Position numbers and translations under genes: made by a program | Notes under the pieces: model-generated | Databases searched by the model: none | What the model was told of the DNA's origin: nothing | Seen by the model: only the letters and a program-made list of their open reading frames with translations | Shown here: positions 18,202 through 26,411 of the stretch, in pieces | Layout of the letters: each line of letters starts with the position of its first letter | Position numbering within the stretch: the first letter of the stretch is position 1 | From: Croceibacterium_B sp035470785 | Lineage (GTDB): Bacteria > Pseudomonadota > Alphaproteobacteria > Sphingomonadales > Sphingomonadaceae | Direction of reading: 5' to 3' | Length of the DNA stretch: 64,000 nucleotides | Assembly: GCA_035470785.1 (NCBI GenBank) | Contig: DATIQN010000064.1 | Span: forward strand, 62,001-126,000

Positions 18202-18300
18202 GGTCGAAATTCCCGTCGAGAGGCGAAAGTGAAGGCTAGCCGAGCGCGCGCGGCGGGCAAACCGCGTTAATCGTGAGCGTGGCCCTTTTGCACAGGCTTG

Positions 18301-18978
18301 TTAGGTCGATTTCGCGGGTGCCAGAACCTTTTGCAATTCGTCCCACGAGTGAGCGTCGAGCGTCTTTCCGTTGAGGACGAAGCTCGGAGTACTGTCCACG
18401 CCGTATTTCTCGTTGTCGGCCTGTGACTGCTTGAGCAGCGCGTCGACCTTCTTGCCGTCGTTGATGCAAGCATCGACTTGCGAGTGGGTGTAGCCGCGGG
18501 TTTCCATCATGTCGTAGAAGCCCGCGTCGCTGGCGATGGCGCGCATCCGTGCGGGCACGGTGCCCGCGTACCAGCGCTGTTGCTGCGCCTTGCTCGTCGC
18601 CTGAATCTTCGCGATCCACTTGTCCTGCTGGGCGAAGAACATGTCGTGGTTGCCGAAGAACTTTTTCGGATCGCCGCATTCGGCCAGCACCACGGCGGCG
18701 TAGTCGACCGGATCGCGGATGACGTGATGGATCTCGACCGACAGCTTGCCCGGCTGGACCAGCGCGATCTTGATCGGGCCGTCGGCTTCCTTGAAGAAAT
18801 GGCCGCAGTGCGGGCAGGTGTAGCTGACGAATTCCATCAGCTTGGTCGGCGCCGCAGGATTGCCCAGCCGGTGTCCGCCCGGAACTACCACTGCGGTGGC
18901 CAACCAGTTGTGCGCCGTCGCCGCCATCGCCAGCGGTGCAGCTGCAAGCAGCGCGGCGGCAAATGCGATCTTCTTCAT
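18301..18978 (-). CDS. periplasmic DsbA-family thiol:disulfide oxidoreductase
   Basis: A 225-residue protein with a cleavable signal peptide (cut near AMA/ATA, residue 19-21). The DsbA-like thioredoxin domain begins at LGNPAAPTKLMEFVSYTC and has CPHC (Cys55-Cys58) and the cis-Pro motif DSTPSFVLNG. It shares the CPHC centre and cis-Pro segment with the downstream lipoprotein, suggesting an ancient duplication with one copy soluble and one membrane-anchored. Its ATG overlaps the dciA stop by four bases. Confidence 0.85.
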   Translation of the reverse strand: MKKIAFAAALLAAAPLAMAATAHNWLATAVVVPGGHRLGNPAAPTKLMEFVSYTCPHCGHFFKEADGPIKIALVQPGKLSVEIHHVIRDPVDYAAVVLAECGDPKKFFGNHDMFFAQQDKWIAKIQATSKAQQQRWYAGTVPARMRAIASDAGFYDMMETRGYTHSQVDACINDGKKVDALLKQSQADNEKYGVDSTPSFVLNGKTLDAHSWDELQKVLAPAKST

Positions 18979-19577
18979 CCCTGTTCGTCCTCCTGACTGT
19001 TGCCTAGGCTGCGGGCGAGCGATTCGAGCACCGTGCGCAGCTCCGGATCACCGATATCGCGCAAGCTATCGCCGAGTTCCATCGGGATCGGCTTGAGCGA
19101 AGGCGGCGCCTTGGGGCGTTGATCAGCACGCGGCGGCTTAACCTCGCCTTGCCGCATCTTCACTCGCGCCACCGCCTTGTAGCCGAAAAAGCGGTTCACC
19201 CGCTCCATGATCTCCGGAATTACGTGCTGGATCAGCGGCGCGTGCGCCGGCAGCACGACCAGCTGGAGGATGCCGTTGCTCTTCTCGCCCGGCGGGAAGC
19301 GGATCGACTCGGGCATGCATACCTGGGCGTGGTGCTCGCCGACGATTTCGGGCCAGCGGGTGACGACCGAGCTCTGTACGAAACCGAAGCGACGGAAGGC
19401 GGCGCGGCCGATCTGCGGCATCAGGTCGGCGATCGGCTTGGCAGGGCCGCCGCGGGGGCGCGAATATTCCCGGCCTGCTGCGCTGCTGCTTGAGGCCTTG
19501 GGAGCCTTGGGCTTCTTCTCGCTCGCCGGCTTGGGCGCAGGCTTGGGTTCGTCCCTTTCCATGATTGCCGGCGCCAT
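18975..19577 (-). CDS. dciA: DUF721 / DciA-type helicase operator protein
   Basis: A 200-residue protein. A disordered, Lys/Pro/Ser-rich N-terminus (1-45) leads into a KH-like DUF721 domain (about 50-140: IGRAAFRRFGFVQSSVVTRWPEIVG). DUF721 includes DciA, the ancestral protein that assists loading of the DnaB helicase. Two ATG starts are possible, 19577 and 19562; neither has a clear ribosome site. It overlaps the dsbA gene (ATGA) and is divergent from mutY, with only 14 bases between starts if 19577 is used. I infer the replication role from the family. Confidence 0.75.
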   Translation of the reverse strand: MAPAIMERDEPKPAPKPASEKKPKAPKASSSSAAGREYSRPRGGPAKPIADLMPQIGRAAFRRFGFVQSSVVTRWPEIVGEHHAQVCMPESIRFPPGEKSNGILQLVVLPAHAPLIQHVIPEIMERVNRFFGYKAVARVKMRQGEVKPPRADQRPKAPPSLKPIPMELGDSLRDIGDPELRTVLESLARSLGNSQEDEQG

Positions 19578-19591
19578 GCCATAGCCAGCGG

Positions 19592-20638
19592 GTGACCGCC
19601 AGCCATGCCATCTCCGACACCTTGCTCGAATGGTACGACCGAAACGCGCGGGCGTTGCCGTGGCGCGTGCCGCCCGGCGCCGGCGACATCGGCAGCGCGA
19701 CTGATCCCTACCGCGTGTGGCTGTCGGAGATCATGCTCCAGCAAACGACGACCGCGCACGCTGCGCCCTACTTCACCGCGTTCCTCGAACGCTGGCCGAC
19801 GGTCGAGGCGCTCGCCGCTGCACCGGAGGAAGACGTCATGGCGGCGTGGGCCGGACTCGGCTATTACTCTCGCGCTCGCAACCTGATCGCCTGCGCACAG
19901 GCGGTGGCCGAACTGGGCGGGTTCCCAGACAATGAGGCCGAGCTGCGCAAGCTGCCGGGACTCGGCGCCTATACCGCGGCGGCGGTGGCGGCGATCGCGT
20001 TCGGCAAGCGCGCGGTGGTGATCGACGCCAACGTCGAGCGCGTCGTCGCGCGGCTGTTCTCGATCGGGGAACCGCTGCCGGGCGCCAAGGCCGCGATCCG
20101 CGAAGCGACCGAGGCAATCACCCCGCACCAGCGCGGCGGGGACTTTGCACAAGCCATGATGGACCTCGGAGCGACGATTTGCACTGCGCGCAATCCCAAG
20201 TGCCTGCTGTGCCCGCTCGCGACCGATTGCACCGGCCGCGTGCAGGGCGACCCTACGCGCTATCCCGTCAAGGCGGCCAAGCGCGCCCGGCCGAGCCGCG
20301 TCGGCACCGCCTTCTGGATCGAGCGCGACGGCAAGGTCTGGCTAGTCCGGCGCCCGGGAAAGGGCATGCTCGGCGGGATGCGGGCGCTGCCTGACGACGG
20401 CTGGAGCTCCCGCGCCGACGGCTCGGGCGACGCCCCGCTTCCCGGCGGCTGGCGCGCGGGTGGGCTGGTCCGCCACGGCTTCACCCACTTCGACCTCGAG
20501 CTGGGCTTGGCGATTTATGCCGGCGACCAATGGGGCAAGCTGGCGGGCGAGGGTGAATGGTGGCCGGTCAGCGGCATCGAGGCCGCCGGCTTGCCGACGC
20601 TGTTCGCCAAGGCCGCGCGGCTGGCCTCGGCGAACTAG
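19592..20638 (+). CDS. mutY: A/G-specific adenine glycosylase
   Basis: A 348-residue MutY that removes adenine opposite 8-oxoguanine. It contains Glu46 in SEIMLQQTT, the helix-hairpin-helix LPGLGAYTAAAV (121-132), catalytic Asp in VVIDANVERV, and the 4Fe-4S ligands in ICTARNPKCLLCPLATDC. The C-terminal NUDIX-like domain (from about residue 230) recognises 8-oxoG. The GTG at 19592 gives the conserved start TASHAISDTLLEWYD; a TTG nine codons earlier would overlap the opposing gene. Confidence 0.93.
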   Translation: MTASHAISDTLLEWYDRNARALPWRVPPGAGDIGSATDPYRVWLSEIMLQQTTTAHAAPYFTAFLERWPTVEALAAAPEEDVMAAWAGLGYYSRARNLIACAQAVAELGGFPDNEAELRKLPGLGAYTAAAVAAIAFGKRAVVIDANVERVVARLFSIGEPLPGAKAAIREATEAITPHQRGGDFAQAMMDLGATICTARNPKCLLCPLATDCTGRVQGDPTRYPVKAAKRARPSRVGTAFWIERDGKVWLVRRPGKGMLGGMRALPDDGWSSRADGSGDAPLPGGWRAGGLVRHGFTHFDLELGLAIYAGDQWGKLAGEGEWWPVSGIEAAGLPTLFAKAARLASAN

Positions 20639-20693
20639 AAGGGGCCATCCTTAGCGGAGCCGCCCCTAGTCGATCGGTGCCCTTGCTCGCGCG

Positions 20694-21299
20694 TCAGAAA
20701 TGCACGCCCACCCCGGCCACAACCTGATCGGTGTCCACATCGCCGTAGGTTCCGGAATTGACGTCTTTGTAGCGCGAACGGCGGTACTCGACCTTGCCTT
20801 CAAGCGGCCCCGGAAGCTTCACCTGCAGTCCGCCGCCGAAGCGCACGCCGCTGGTGTTGTCCTTGAGCTCGCTGAGAGAGCCGGACGAGGTGAAGGCGCG
20901 GGTGTTGAGCGAGGTGTAGCCGACCTTGCCAAAGGCAGCGATGCCCGGCGTCACCGCCACGCCGGCGCGAGCGCCCACGTAGTACTGCCCGTTGGCCTTC
21001 AGGCTGTCGTAGGCGTTTGCCGCGCTGCCGGGGAACTTGGTCGAACCGCCGCTGGTCGACACTTCCCCCTCGACGCCGACGAACGCGCTGCCCAGGCCAA
21101 AATCGTAGCCCGCATCGATGCCGTAAACCGCGGAATCAGCCTTGGCGCTTGCCGTCCCGTCGGCCGATTTCACATGGAGACCTTGGTAACCCGCCAGAGC
21201 CCCGACATAAAAGCCGCTGGTCGAGCCACCACCCTGAGCCATCGCGGGCGCGGCGGTGAGGCCGGCAGCCACGGCTGCCAGTGCGAGAATACTTCTCAT
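20694..21299 (-). CDS. outer-membrane beta-barrel protein (OmpA/opacity-like)
   Basis: A 201-residue protein with a signal peptide cut after APAMAQ (about residue 22) and an eight-strand barrel pattern: SGFYVGALAGYQG, AVYGIDAGYDFGLG, GQYYVGARAGVAV, a final strand ending VAGVGVHF with the C-terminal Phe used for BAM insertion. ATG at 21299 has AAAGGAAT upstream. Porin_8-type small barrels of this kind are common in sphingomonads; no specific role can be assigned. Confidence 0.8.
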   Translation of the reverse strand: MRSILALAAVAAGLTAAPAMAQGGGSTSGFYVGALAGYQGLHVKSADGTASAKADSAVYGIDAGYDFGLGSAFVGVEGEVSTSGGSTKFPGSAANAYDSLKANGQYYVGARAGVAVTPGIAAFGKVGYTSLNTRAFTSSGSLSELKDNTSGVRFGGGLQVKLPGPLEGKVEYRRSRYKDVNSGTYGDVDTDQVVAGVGVHF

Positions 21300-21444
21300 A
21301 ACGATTCCTTTCACATCCGGCTGATTGCGCACGCGGCCTGTTCCGGCGCGCAAGCTTGCGGGCACATGAACCGGCGGATGGCATGAGGGATCGACGCGAC
21401 GGGCCGCACCGGCGCTCGGGCCGAGCGGTCGGTTGGCTCATTCC

Positions 21445-21463
21445 GCCAGGCGGCGAGCCTGGC
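21445..21463 (-). terminator. candidate terminator after small membrane protein gene
   Basis: A perfect 7-bp stem GCCAGGC/GCCTGGC with a 5-nt loop starts eight bases beyond the stop of the gene ending at 21472. A separate perfect 12-bp palindrome CGCAAGCTTGCG lies at 21349-21360, in the upstream region of the outer-membrane barrel gene, and could be an operator. Confidence 0.4.
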
Positions 21464-21471
21464 CTGACGGT

Positions 21472-21774
21472 TTAGCGGTCCGAGGAAACGCTCGCTGCCT
21501 GCGAAGGAGGCGCGCTCGCGAGCCAGTTCCAGATCGCCGCAAACACCCAGCCGAAGACAAGGCCCACAGCGAATGTCAGCGCGACCAGCGCCGCGGCGGT
21601 TCCGACGGCGAAGGGCGCGAGCTCGTACTGCAGCTGAATGAAGTGCAACCAAAGCACGAAATCCATGAACGGCTTCGCCCAGCCGGCGGCCACGAGGGTA
21701 ACCCACACTAGGTGCCACAGCGCTATCACGACACCCACCGAAATGCCGGCCTTCAAGGGGTTGATACGCCGCAT
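21472..21774 (-). CDS. small membrane protein, unknown function
   Basis: A 100-residue protein starting at ATG 21774 (MRRINPLKAG) with GAGGAGG seven bases before it. Three hydrophobic segments are visible: about 8-30 (GISVGVVIALWHLVWVTLVAAGW), 33-50 and 57-85 (VGTAAALVALTFAVGLVFGWVFAAIWNWL). The C-terminal tail is polar. It follows the PAS-domain gene on the same strand by 66 bases. No named family recognised. Confidence 0.65.
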   Translation of the reverse strand: MRRINPLKAGISVGVVIALWHLVWVTLVAAGWAKPFMDFVLWLHFIQLQYELAPFAVGTAAALVALTFAVGLVFGWVFAAIWNWLASAPPSQAASVSSDR

Positions 21775-21840
21775 ACGATCCTCCTCAGGGTGATGAGCGC
21801 CGACCCTCACATGGCGTTGGTTCATCAGCATTTGGTAATT

Positions 21841-22494
21841 CTACCGGTGGGCGCCCTCGCCGGGCCCGCGGCCCCGCCGACCCGCCTGTGCTGCTACCGG
21901 CACCATCGTCGAAGTCACGTCCTCGACCTGGTGTAGCAAGTAGACGAGCTCGCCCTGCTCGTTGAAAATCGGCGTGTTGACCGGCTGCCAATAGCGCACC
22001 TCGAAGCCGCCGTTGCCATCAGCGATGTCGTAGCGCTGCACCGCCATGGTGTGCGGCTTACCTGTCTCCGCGGCCGTACGCAGCGAGGTGTAGAGGTTGG
22101 CGACACCGTCTGCGTCGGGTTCGTCCGGATTGTCCGGGAATACTTCGAACAGCTTCTTGCCGCCGACTTTCGCCGTGCCGGTCATCGTTGCCCTGGCGTA
22201 TGCCTCGTTCATATCGAGAATCCGCAGGCCGCTACCCGGATCGAGCAGCAGTGACGGCGTTTGTTCCTTCTCGACGATCTTGTGAAACTCCGCCGTCCGG
22301 TCGGGGCCGTCGAACGGCCGTTCAGCGGGCGTATCGAAGCGGTAAGTGCCCGACCTGTCCGCTTCGATCACCGCCAACTGGCGCCGCCATTCGCTCAGCT
22401 TGCCGGCAAAATATTCGCGCTCGTGCTCGGTCTCGGCCCGCGCGAGCCGTTCCTCGTAGCGCTCGATGTTGTGACGCAAGATGAAGCGTTCCAT
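21841..22494 (-). CDS. PAS domain protein without an output domain
   Basis: A 217-residue soluble protein. An N-terminal charged helix (RHNIERYEERLARAETEHEREYF) is followed by a PAS domain from about residue 75 (PSLLLDPGSGLRILDMNEAYARATM) to 195 (NTPIFNEQGELVYLLHQVEDVT). There is no kinase, GGDEF or DNA-binding domain; the tail is Gly/Arg-rich. PAS domains sense small molecules, light or redox state, so this may be a stand-alone sensor acting through a partner. GGAGG lies upstream of ATG 22494. Confidence 0.75.
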   Translation of the reverse strand: MERFILRHNIERYEERLARAETEHEREYFAGKLSEWRRQLAVIEADRSGTYRFDTPAERPFDGPDRTAEFHKIVEKEQTPSLLLDPGSGLRILDMNEAYARATMTGTAKVGGKKLFEVFPDNPDEPDADGVANLYTSLRTAAETGKPHTMAVQRYDIADGNGGFEVRYWQPVNTPIFNEQGELVYLLHQVEDVTSTMVPVAAQAGRRGRGPGEGAHR

Positions 22495-22659
22495 GGGCCG
22501 AGCCTCCGGGCCGTCCTCCCGTGACCGTCGCCGTAATCGAGCATTCGTTCGATCCGAGCCAGAGCGCGAGTCAAGAAAAGCTTAACATATATTGTGAAAA
22601 ATAGACAGATCTTTTTAGGTTGTACAAAGGCGAAGGCCCGACAGGACACCGCCGTAACG

Positions 22660-22881
22660 CTAGAAGATTCCCCCACCGAGCATCAGCCGGATCGTCGCGA
22701 TAGCGAACACCACCAGGCAGAAATTGCGCCCGCCGTTGCTGCGCGAGAGCGCGCCGATGCCCGTGCCGACGACAGCGATCGGCAGCACGAACCAGTTGGC
22801 CCAGCCGAGGAACGGGAGCGACGACGGGATCGCCAGCAGCAGCCCGACGAGGCCGATCAAGATCGAGATCACATTGAACAT
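22660..22881 (-). CDS. small two- to three-helix membrane protein
   Basis: A 73-residue protein starting MFNVISILIGLVGLLLAIP, with hydrophobic segments at about 4-20, 27-45 and 52-68 and a short loop SRSNGGRN. The end (GGGIF) is glycine-rich. I know of similar small proteins in sphingomonads but no function. The preceding frame could be extended upstream, but this ATG gives a clean membrane protein. It is divergent from the serine hydrolase gene. Confidence 0.6.
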   Translation of the reverse strand: MFNVISILIGLVGLLLAIPSSLPFLGWANWFVLPIAVVGTGIGALSRSNGGRNFCLVVFAIATIRLMLGGGIF

Positions 22882-23108
22882 GTGTATTATCTTGGCGGCA
22901 CACTCGCGGTCTGCAAGGGCCAGAAACAACTTTCCTACATGGCCCGGACTCAGCAAGGTGCCGCGATGAGCGAATCCAACAGATCATGCGCCACGGTCCG
23001 GCTGACCCCGATGCGGTGCATTTAGGAAATTTCATTGCGTGACCGCGAAAGAACATTTTATTTTGTCGCGCGGGCAGATGTGTCGCCCTCGGTAGGATTT
23101 TCAAACCC

Positions 23109-24434
23109 ATGAAGCCGAACGACCTGAGCCTGAACCTCTCTCGCCGCCAGTGGCTGGGCGGGGCCGCGGCAGCCGGTGCCGCCGGCGCGCTCGGCGGCTT
23201 TCCGGCGCTGGCACAGTCGGGGTTCGCCTGGCCCAACGTGACCAAGTTGCTCGACAGCGACGTCCAGGGCCGCAAGGTCGCCAACATGGTCGCTGCGCTC
23301 GCCTTTCGGCGCGACGAACCGGTGTTCATCGCCCGCGGTGTCGATACTTTCGCCAAGCCGCGCCTGTCGGATGCCGACAGCATCTACCGCATCTATTCGA
23401 TGACCAAGCCGATCACCGGCATGGCGGCGATGATGCTGATCGACGAGGGCAAGCTCGGCCTCGACCAGCCGCTTTACGAGATCCTCCCAGCCTTCAAGAC
23501 CATGCAGGTGCAGAAGGTTTATGATGGCCCGATCACCGCCGACAACCTCGAGCCGGCGGTTCGCCCGATCACCATCCGCATGCTTCTCACCCACACCTCA
23601 GGGCTCGGCTACGGCATCGTCCAGCAAGGCCCGATCGTGAAGGCCTATCAGGCGCGCGGCGTGGTGCCGGGTCTGGTCACCCGGCTGCAGGAGCTGCCGG
23701 TGTTTCGCGGCACCGCGGTGCCGAGTCTCAAGCTCTTCGCCGACCGGCTCGCCGAGTTCCCGCTGGTCTACCAGCCGGGCACGCGCTGGAGCTATTCGAT
23801 GGGCGCCGACCTGGTGGGCCGGGTGATCGAGGTCGTCTCCGGCCAGACGTTCGACAATTTCCTGCAGCACCGCTTCTTCGATCCGCTGGGAATGAAGGAC
23901 ACCCACTTCCAGGTGCCCCGCAACGACGCTGAGCGGATGACCACCAGCTATTACCTGGTGGACGGCACGCTGCTGCCGATCGACCTCGGCAGCGATTCGG
24001 TATTCATGGACCCGCCGCCCTTTCCGTTCGGCGGCTCGGGCCTCGCCAGCACGCCGCGCGATTACGACAAGTTTCTGCACATGCTTGCGGGCCATGGCTC
24101 GTTTGGCGGCCAGGAAGTGATGAGCGAAGCGGCGGTGGCGATGGGCACGTCGAACCTGCTGCCCGACACAGTGCAGCCCGATCCCAACCCCAAGGGCCTC
24201 GGGCTTGACCTGTCGAAATACGGCTTCGGGGCGTTCGGACGGGTCGGCAAGGGATCGCAGGCGAGCATCTACGGCTGGGCGGGGGCGGCGGGCACGATCG
24301 GCTTTGTAGACATGCGGACCGGGCTGCGCGCCGGGCTCTATACACAGTACATGCCGTCGGAAGCCTATCCGCTGATCGACGACTTCCCCGCCGCCATCCG
24401 CGCAGACATCGCGCAATTACTCGGCGGCGCGTGA
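23109..24434 (+). CDS. Tat-exported beta-lactamase-fold serine hydrolase (class C/EstB-like)
   Basis: A 441-residue protein. The N-terminus has a twin-arginine signal (SRRQWLGG, residues 11-18, then an Ala/Gly-rich segment ending PALAQ). The beta-lactamase domain has Ser97-x-x-Lys100 in SMTK and the tyrosine motif YSM in RWSYSMGAD, as in class C beta-lactamases and family VIII esterases. These proteins may cleave esters, peptides or beta-lactams; sequence alone does not choose. nudC overlaps its stop by four bases (GTGA), so they share a transcript. Confidence 0.85.
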   Translation: MKPNDLSLNLSRRQWLGGAAAAGAAGALGGFPALAQSGFAWPNVTKLLDSDVQGRKVANMVAALAFRRDEPVFIARGVDTFAKPRLSDADSIYRIYSMTKPITGMAAMMLIDEGKLGLDQPLYEILPAFKTMQVQKVYDGPITADNLEPAVRPITIRMLLTHTSGLGYGIVQQGPIVKAYQARGVVPGLVTRLQELPVFRGTAVPSLKLFADRLAEFPLVYQPGTRWSYSMGADLVGRVIEVVSGQTFDNFLQHRFFDPLGMKDTHFQVPRNDAERMTTSYYLVDGTLLPIDLGSDSVFMDPPPFPFGGSGLASTPRDYDKFLHMLAGHGSFGGQEVMSEAAVAMGTSNLLPDTVQPDPNPKGLGLDLSKYGFGAFGRVGKGSQASIYGWAGAAGTIGFVDMRTGLRAGLYTQYMPSEAYPLIDDFPAAIRADIAQLLGGA

Positions 24435-25315
24435 ACCGCACGCCCGCCTTTGCCGGTCACAAGCTCGACCGCGCCGATCAGATCCGCGGCGATCCCGTGC
24501 GGCTGGCGGAGCTTGCGCACAGCGACGCCAGGCTGCTCCACCTCGAAGGCCTGATCCCGCGGCTGGGCGAGGACGGCCGGCTGCGCTGGGGCCGCCTCGC
24601 CGATGCCCCCGAAGGGGCCGATGTCGTCTTCCTCGGCCTGCTCGAGGGCGAGCCGCTGTTCGCTGCCGTACCGAGCGAAGGCGACCCCGATCCGGCCTAC
24701 ACCCGGCGCGAGACCTGGGCCGCACTCGGCGTGCTCCCGCCAGACGAACTCGCGCTTTACGGCGGCGCGCGCAGCGTGCTCGACTGGCACGCGCGGCACC
24801 GCTTCTGCCCCAAGTGCGGCGGCGAGACCGTGCTCGCCAAGGGCGGCTGGCAGCGCGATTGCGTGTCTTGCGGCGCACCGCATTTCCCGCGCACCGACCC
24901 GGTGACGATCATGATCGTCGAACACCAGGACCGCCTGCTGCTCGGCCGCAACGCGCGCTTTCCCGGGCGCAGCTATTCGGCGCTCGCGGGGTTCATCGAA
25001 CCGGGCGAGACGATCGAGGAAGCGGTCGCCCGCGAAGTGTTCGAGGAAGCCGGCGTGCGCGCGCGCGACGTCAGCTACATCGCCAGCCAGCCGTGGCCGT
25101 TCCCCTCGCAGCTGATGATCGCCTGCCATGCGCATACGGACGACGACGCGATCACGATCGACCGCACAGAGCTCGACGACGCGCGCTGGTTTACTCGAGA
25201 GGAAATTGCCGAAGCGCTCGAGAAAGGGCAGGATGCCGTGAGCTTCGTGCCGCCCCCGCCGCAGGCGGTCGCGCACCACATGCTCCGCTGGTGGCTGGAG
25301 AGAGACGATGGATAA
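24431..25315 (+). CDS. nudC: NAD(+) diphosphatase NudC
   Basis: A 294-residue NUDIX hydrolase that cleaves NADH or NAD+ to NMN(H) and AMP and, in characterised members, removes NAD caps from RNA. It has the zinc ribbon Cys126, 129, 144, 147 (CPKCG...CVSCG), a complete NUDIX box from Gly187 (GFIEPGETIEEAVAREVFEE), and the NudC-specific motif SQPWPFPSQLM. GTG start at 24431 overlaps the preceding stop. The next gene begins eight bases before its stop. Confidence 0.93.
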   Translation: MNRTPAFAGHKLDRADQIRGDPVRLAELAHSDARLLHLEGLIPRLGEDGRLRWGRLADAPEGADVVFLGLLEGEPLFAAVPSEGDPDPAYTRRETWAALGVLPPDELALYGGARSVLDWHARHRFCPKCGGETVLAKGGWQRDCVSCGAPHFPRTDPVTIMIVEHQDRLLLGRNARFPGRSYSALAGFIEPGETIEEAVAREVFEEAGVRARDVSYIASQPWPFPSQLMIACHAHTDDDAITIDRTELDDARWFTREEIAEALEKGQDAVSFVPPPPQAVAHHMLRWWLERDDG

Positions 25316-25991
25316 GCCCGCAGTCGATGTGCAGATCTGGTCCGACGTGATGTGCCCGTGGTGCGCGGTCGGCTACGCGCAGTTCGCCAAAGCGCTCAAG
25401 GAGATCGGCGGCGAAATTGAGGTGACCACGCGCTGGATGCCGTTCGAGCTCAATCCCGACCTTCCGCCTGAGGGCAAGGATCAGCAGAAGCACCTCGCCG
25501 AGGTCTACCGTCGCTCGCCTGAAGAGGTCGCCGCAATGCGCGCGCAAATGCAGCAGCGGGCCGGCAGAGCCGGCTTCTCGATGGACTGGAGCGGCGAGGG
25601 CGAGGAGCCGGCGGTGTGGATGTGGAACACATTCGAGGCGCACAAGCTGCTGCGCTGGGCGCTCGCGGTCCACGGGTCCGAGGCGCAGAGCCGGCTTAGC
25701 GAGGCGCTGTTCCGCGCGCACTTCCAGCAACGCCGCCGCATCGGTGAGCGCGAAGTGTTGTTCGATATTGCCGAGGAGCAAGGCTTCGATCGAACCGAGG
25801 CCGCCGCCGCGCTCGACGAGGAGGCGCTGAACATCGCCACGCGGATGGAGGAGAAGCGCGGGCTCGAGATGGGGATCAACTCGGTGCCCAGCTTCATCGT
25901 CAACGGCCGTTACCTTATCCCCGGCGCGCAAGAGCCCGAGGTCTACGCGGCGACACTGCGCAAGGTAGCGGCGATGGCGAAGGTGCAATGA
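25308..25991 (+). CDS. DsbA-family oxidoreductase, FrnE-like
   Basis: A 227-residue cytoplasmic DsbA-fold protein without signal peptide. It starts with the FrnE pattern VQIWSDVMCPWCAVG (CPWC, Cys16-Cys19) and has the cis-Pro segment GINSVPSFIVNGRY. FrnE-type proteins act as disulfide isomerases or chaperone-like oxidoreductases in the cytoplasm. It is co-transcribed with nudC (8-bp overlap), which links it loosely to redox homeostasis. Confidence 0.85.
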   Translation: MDKPAVDVQIWSDVMCPWCAVGYAQFAKALKEIGGEIEVTTRWMPFELNPDLPPEGKDQQKHLAEVYRRSPEEVAAMRAQMQQRAGRAGFSMDWSGEGEEPAVWMWNTFEAHKLLRWALAVHGSEAQSRLSEALFRAHFQQRRRIGEREVLFDIAEEQGFDRTEAAAALDEEALNIATRMEEKRGLEMGINSVPSFIVNGRYLIPGAQEPEVYAATLRKVAAMAKVQ

Positions 25992-26012
25992 CGTTGAAGT
26001 GAGCTAATCGAG

Positions 26013-26405
26013 CTAATCGAGCCCCAGTGCGGCCAGCTTGCGGATCAATTTGCCGGGTAGCGCATCGCCCGCTTCCTCGCCCTCGGCGAGATCCGGTGGA
26101 GCGAGCTTGTCGGTGAGATAGCGCCAGCCCTGGTGCGCGCGCTTCGCCTTCGGATGGACCAGAATCAGCTTGCCCCGCAAGCGGATGGTCCAGCGACCAT
26201 CGGGGCGCTGCTCGAAACCGAGGATCTCGCATCGCGCGACGATCGCGTGGGCCATGATCCAGTACAGCGACCCGCCGATCATCTCAGCGTACCGCTTTGG
26301 CAGGTAGCGCGTGGTCATCAGCGCTTCCTCGTCGGCCTCGACCCATTCCCTAAGCACCTCGATAGTCTTCGAGGTGTAGGCGATCTTGGTCATGTGGAGT
26401 GGCAT
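26013..26405 (-). CDS. DUF1489 family protein
   Basis: A 130-residue protein matching the DUF1489 pattern found widely in alphaproteobacteria: an N-terminal LTKIA-like start (MPLHMTKIAYTSKTIEVL), TRYLPKRYAEMIGGSLYWIMAHAIVARCEILGF and RLRGKLILVHPKAKRAHQGWRYL. Function unknown. The 3' end carries a 9-bp in-frame tandem duplication that places a second Leu-Asp-stop directly after the first. It starts six bases after the mgtE stop on the same strand and is probably co-transcribed. Confidence 0.8.
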   Translation of the reverse strand: MPLHMTKIAYTSKTIEVLREWVEADEEALMTTRYLPKRYAEMIGGSLYWIMAHAIVARCEILGFEQRPDGRWTIRLRGKLILVHPKAKRAHQGWRYLTDKLAPPDLAEGEEAGDALPGKLIRKLAALGLD

Positions 26406-26411
26406 GGGCGA

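Noticed and set aside
20641..20670. AGGGGC...GCCCCT inverted repeat after mutY as a terminator
   Set aside because: Only six paired bases around a 16-nt interval; too weak to report as a feature.
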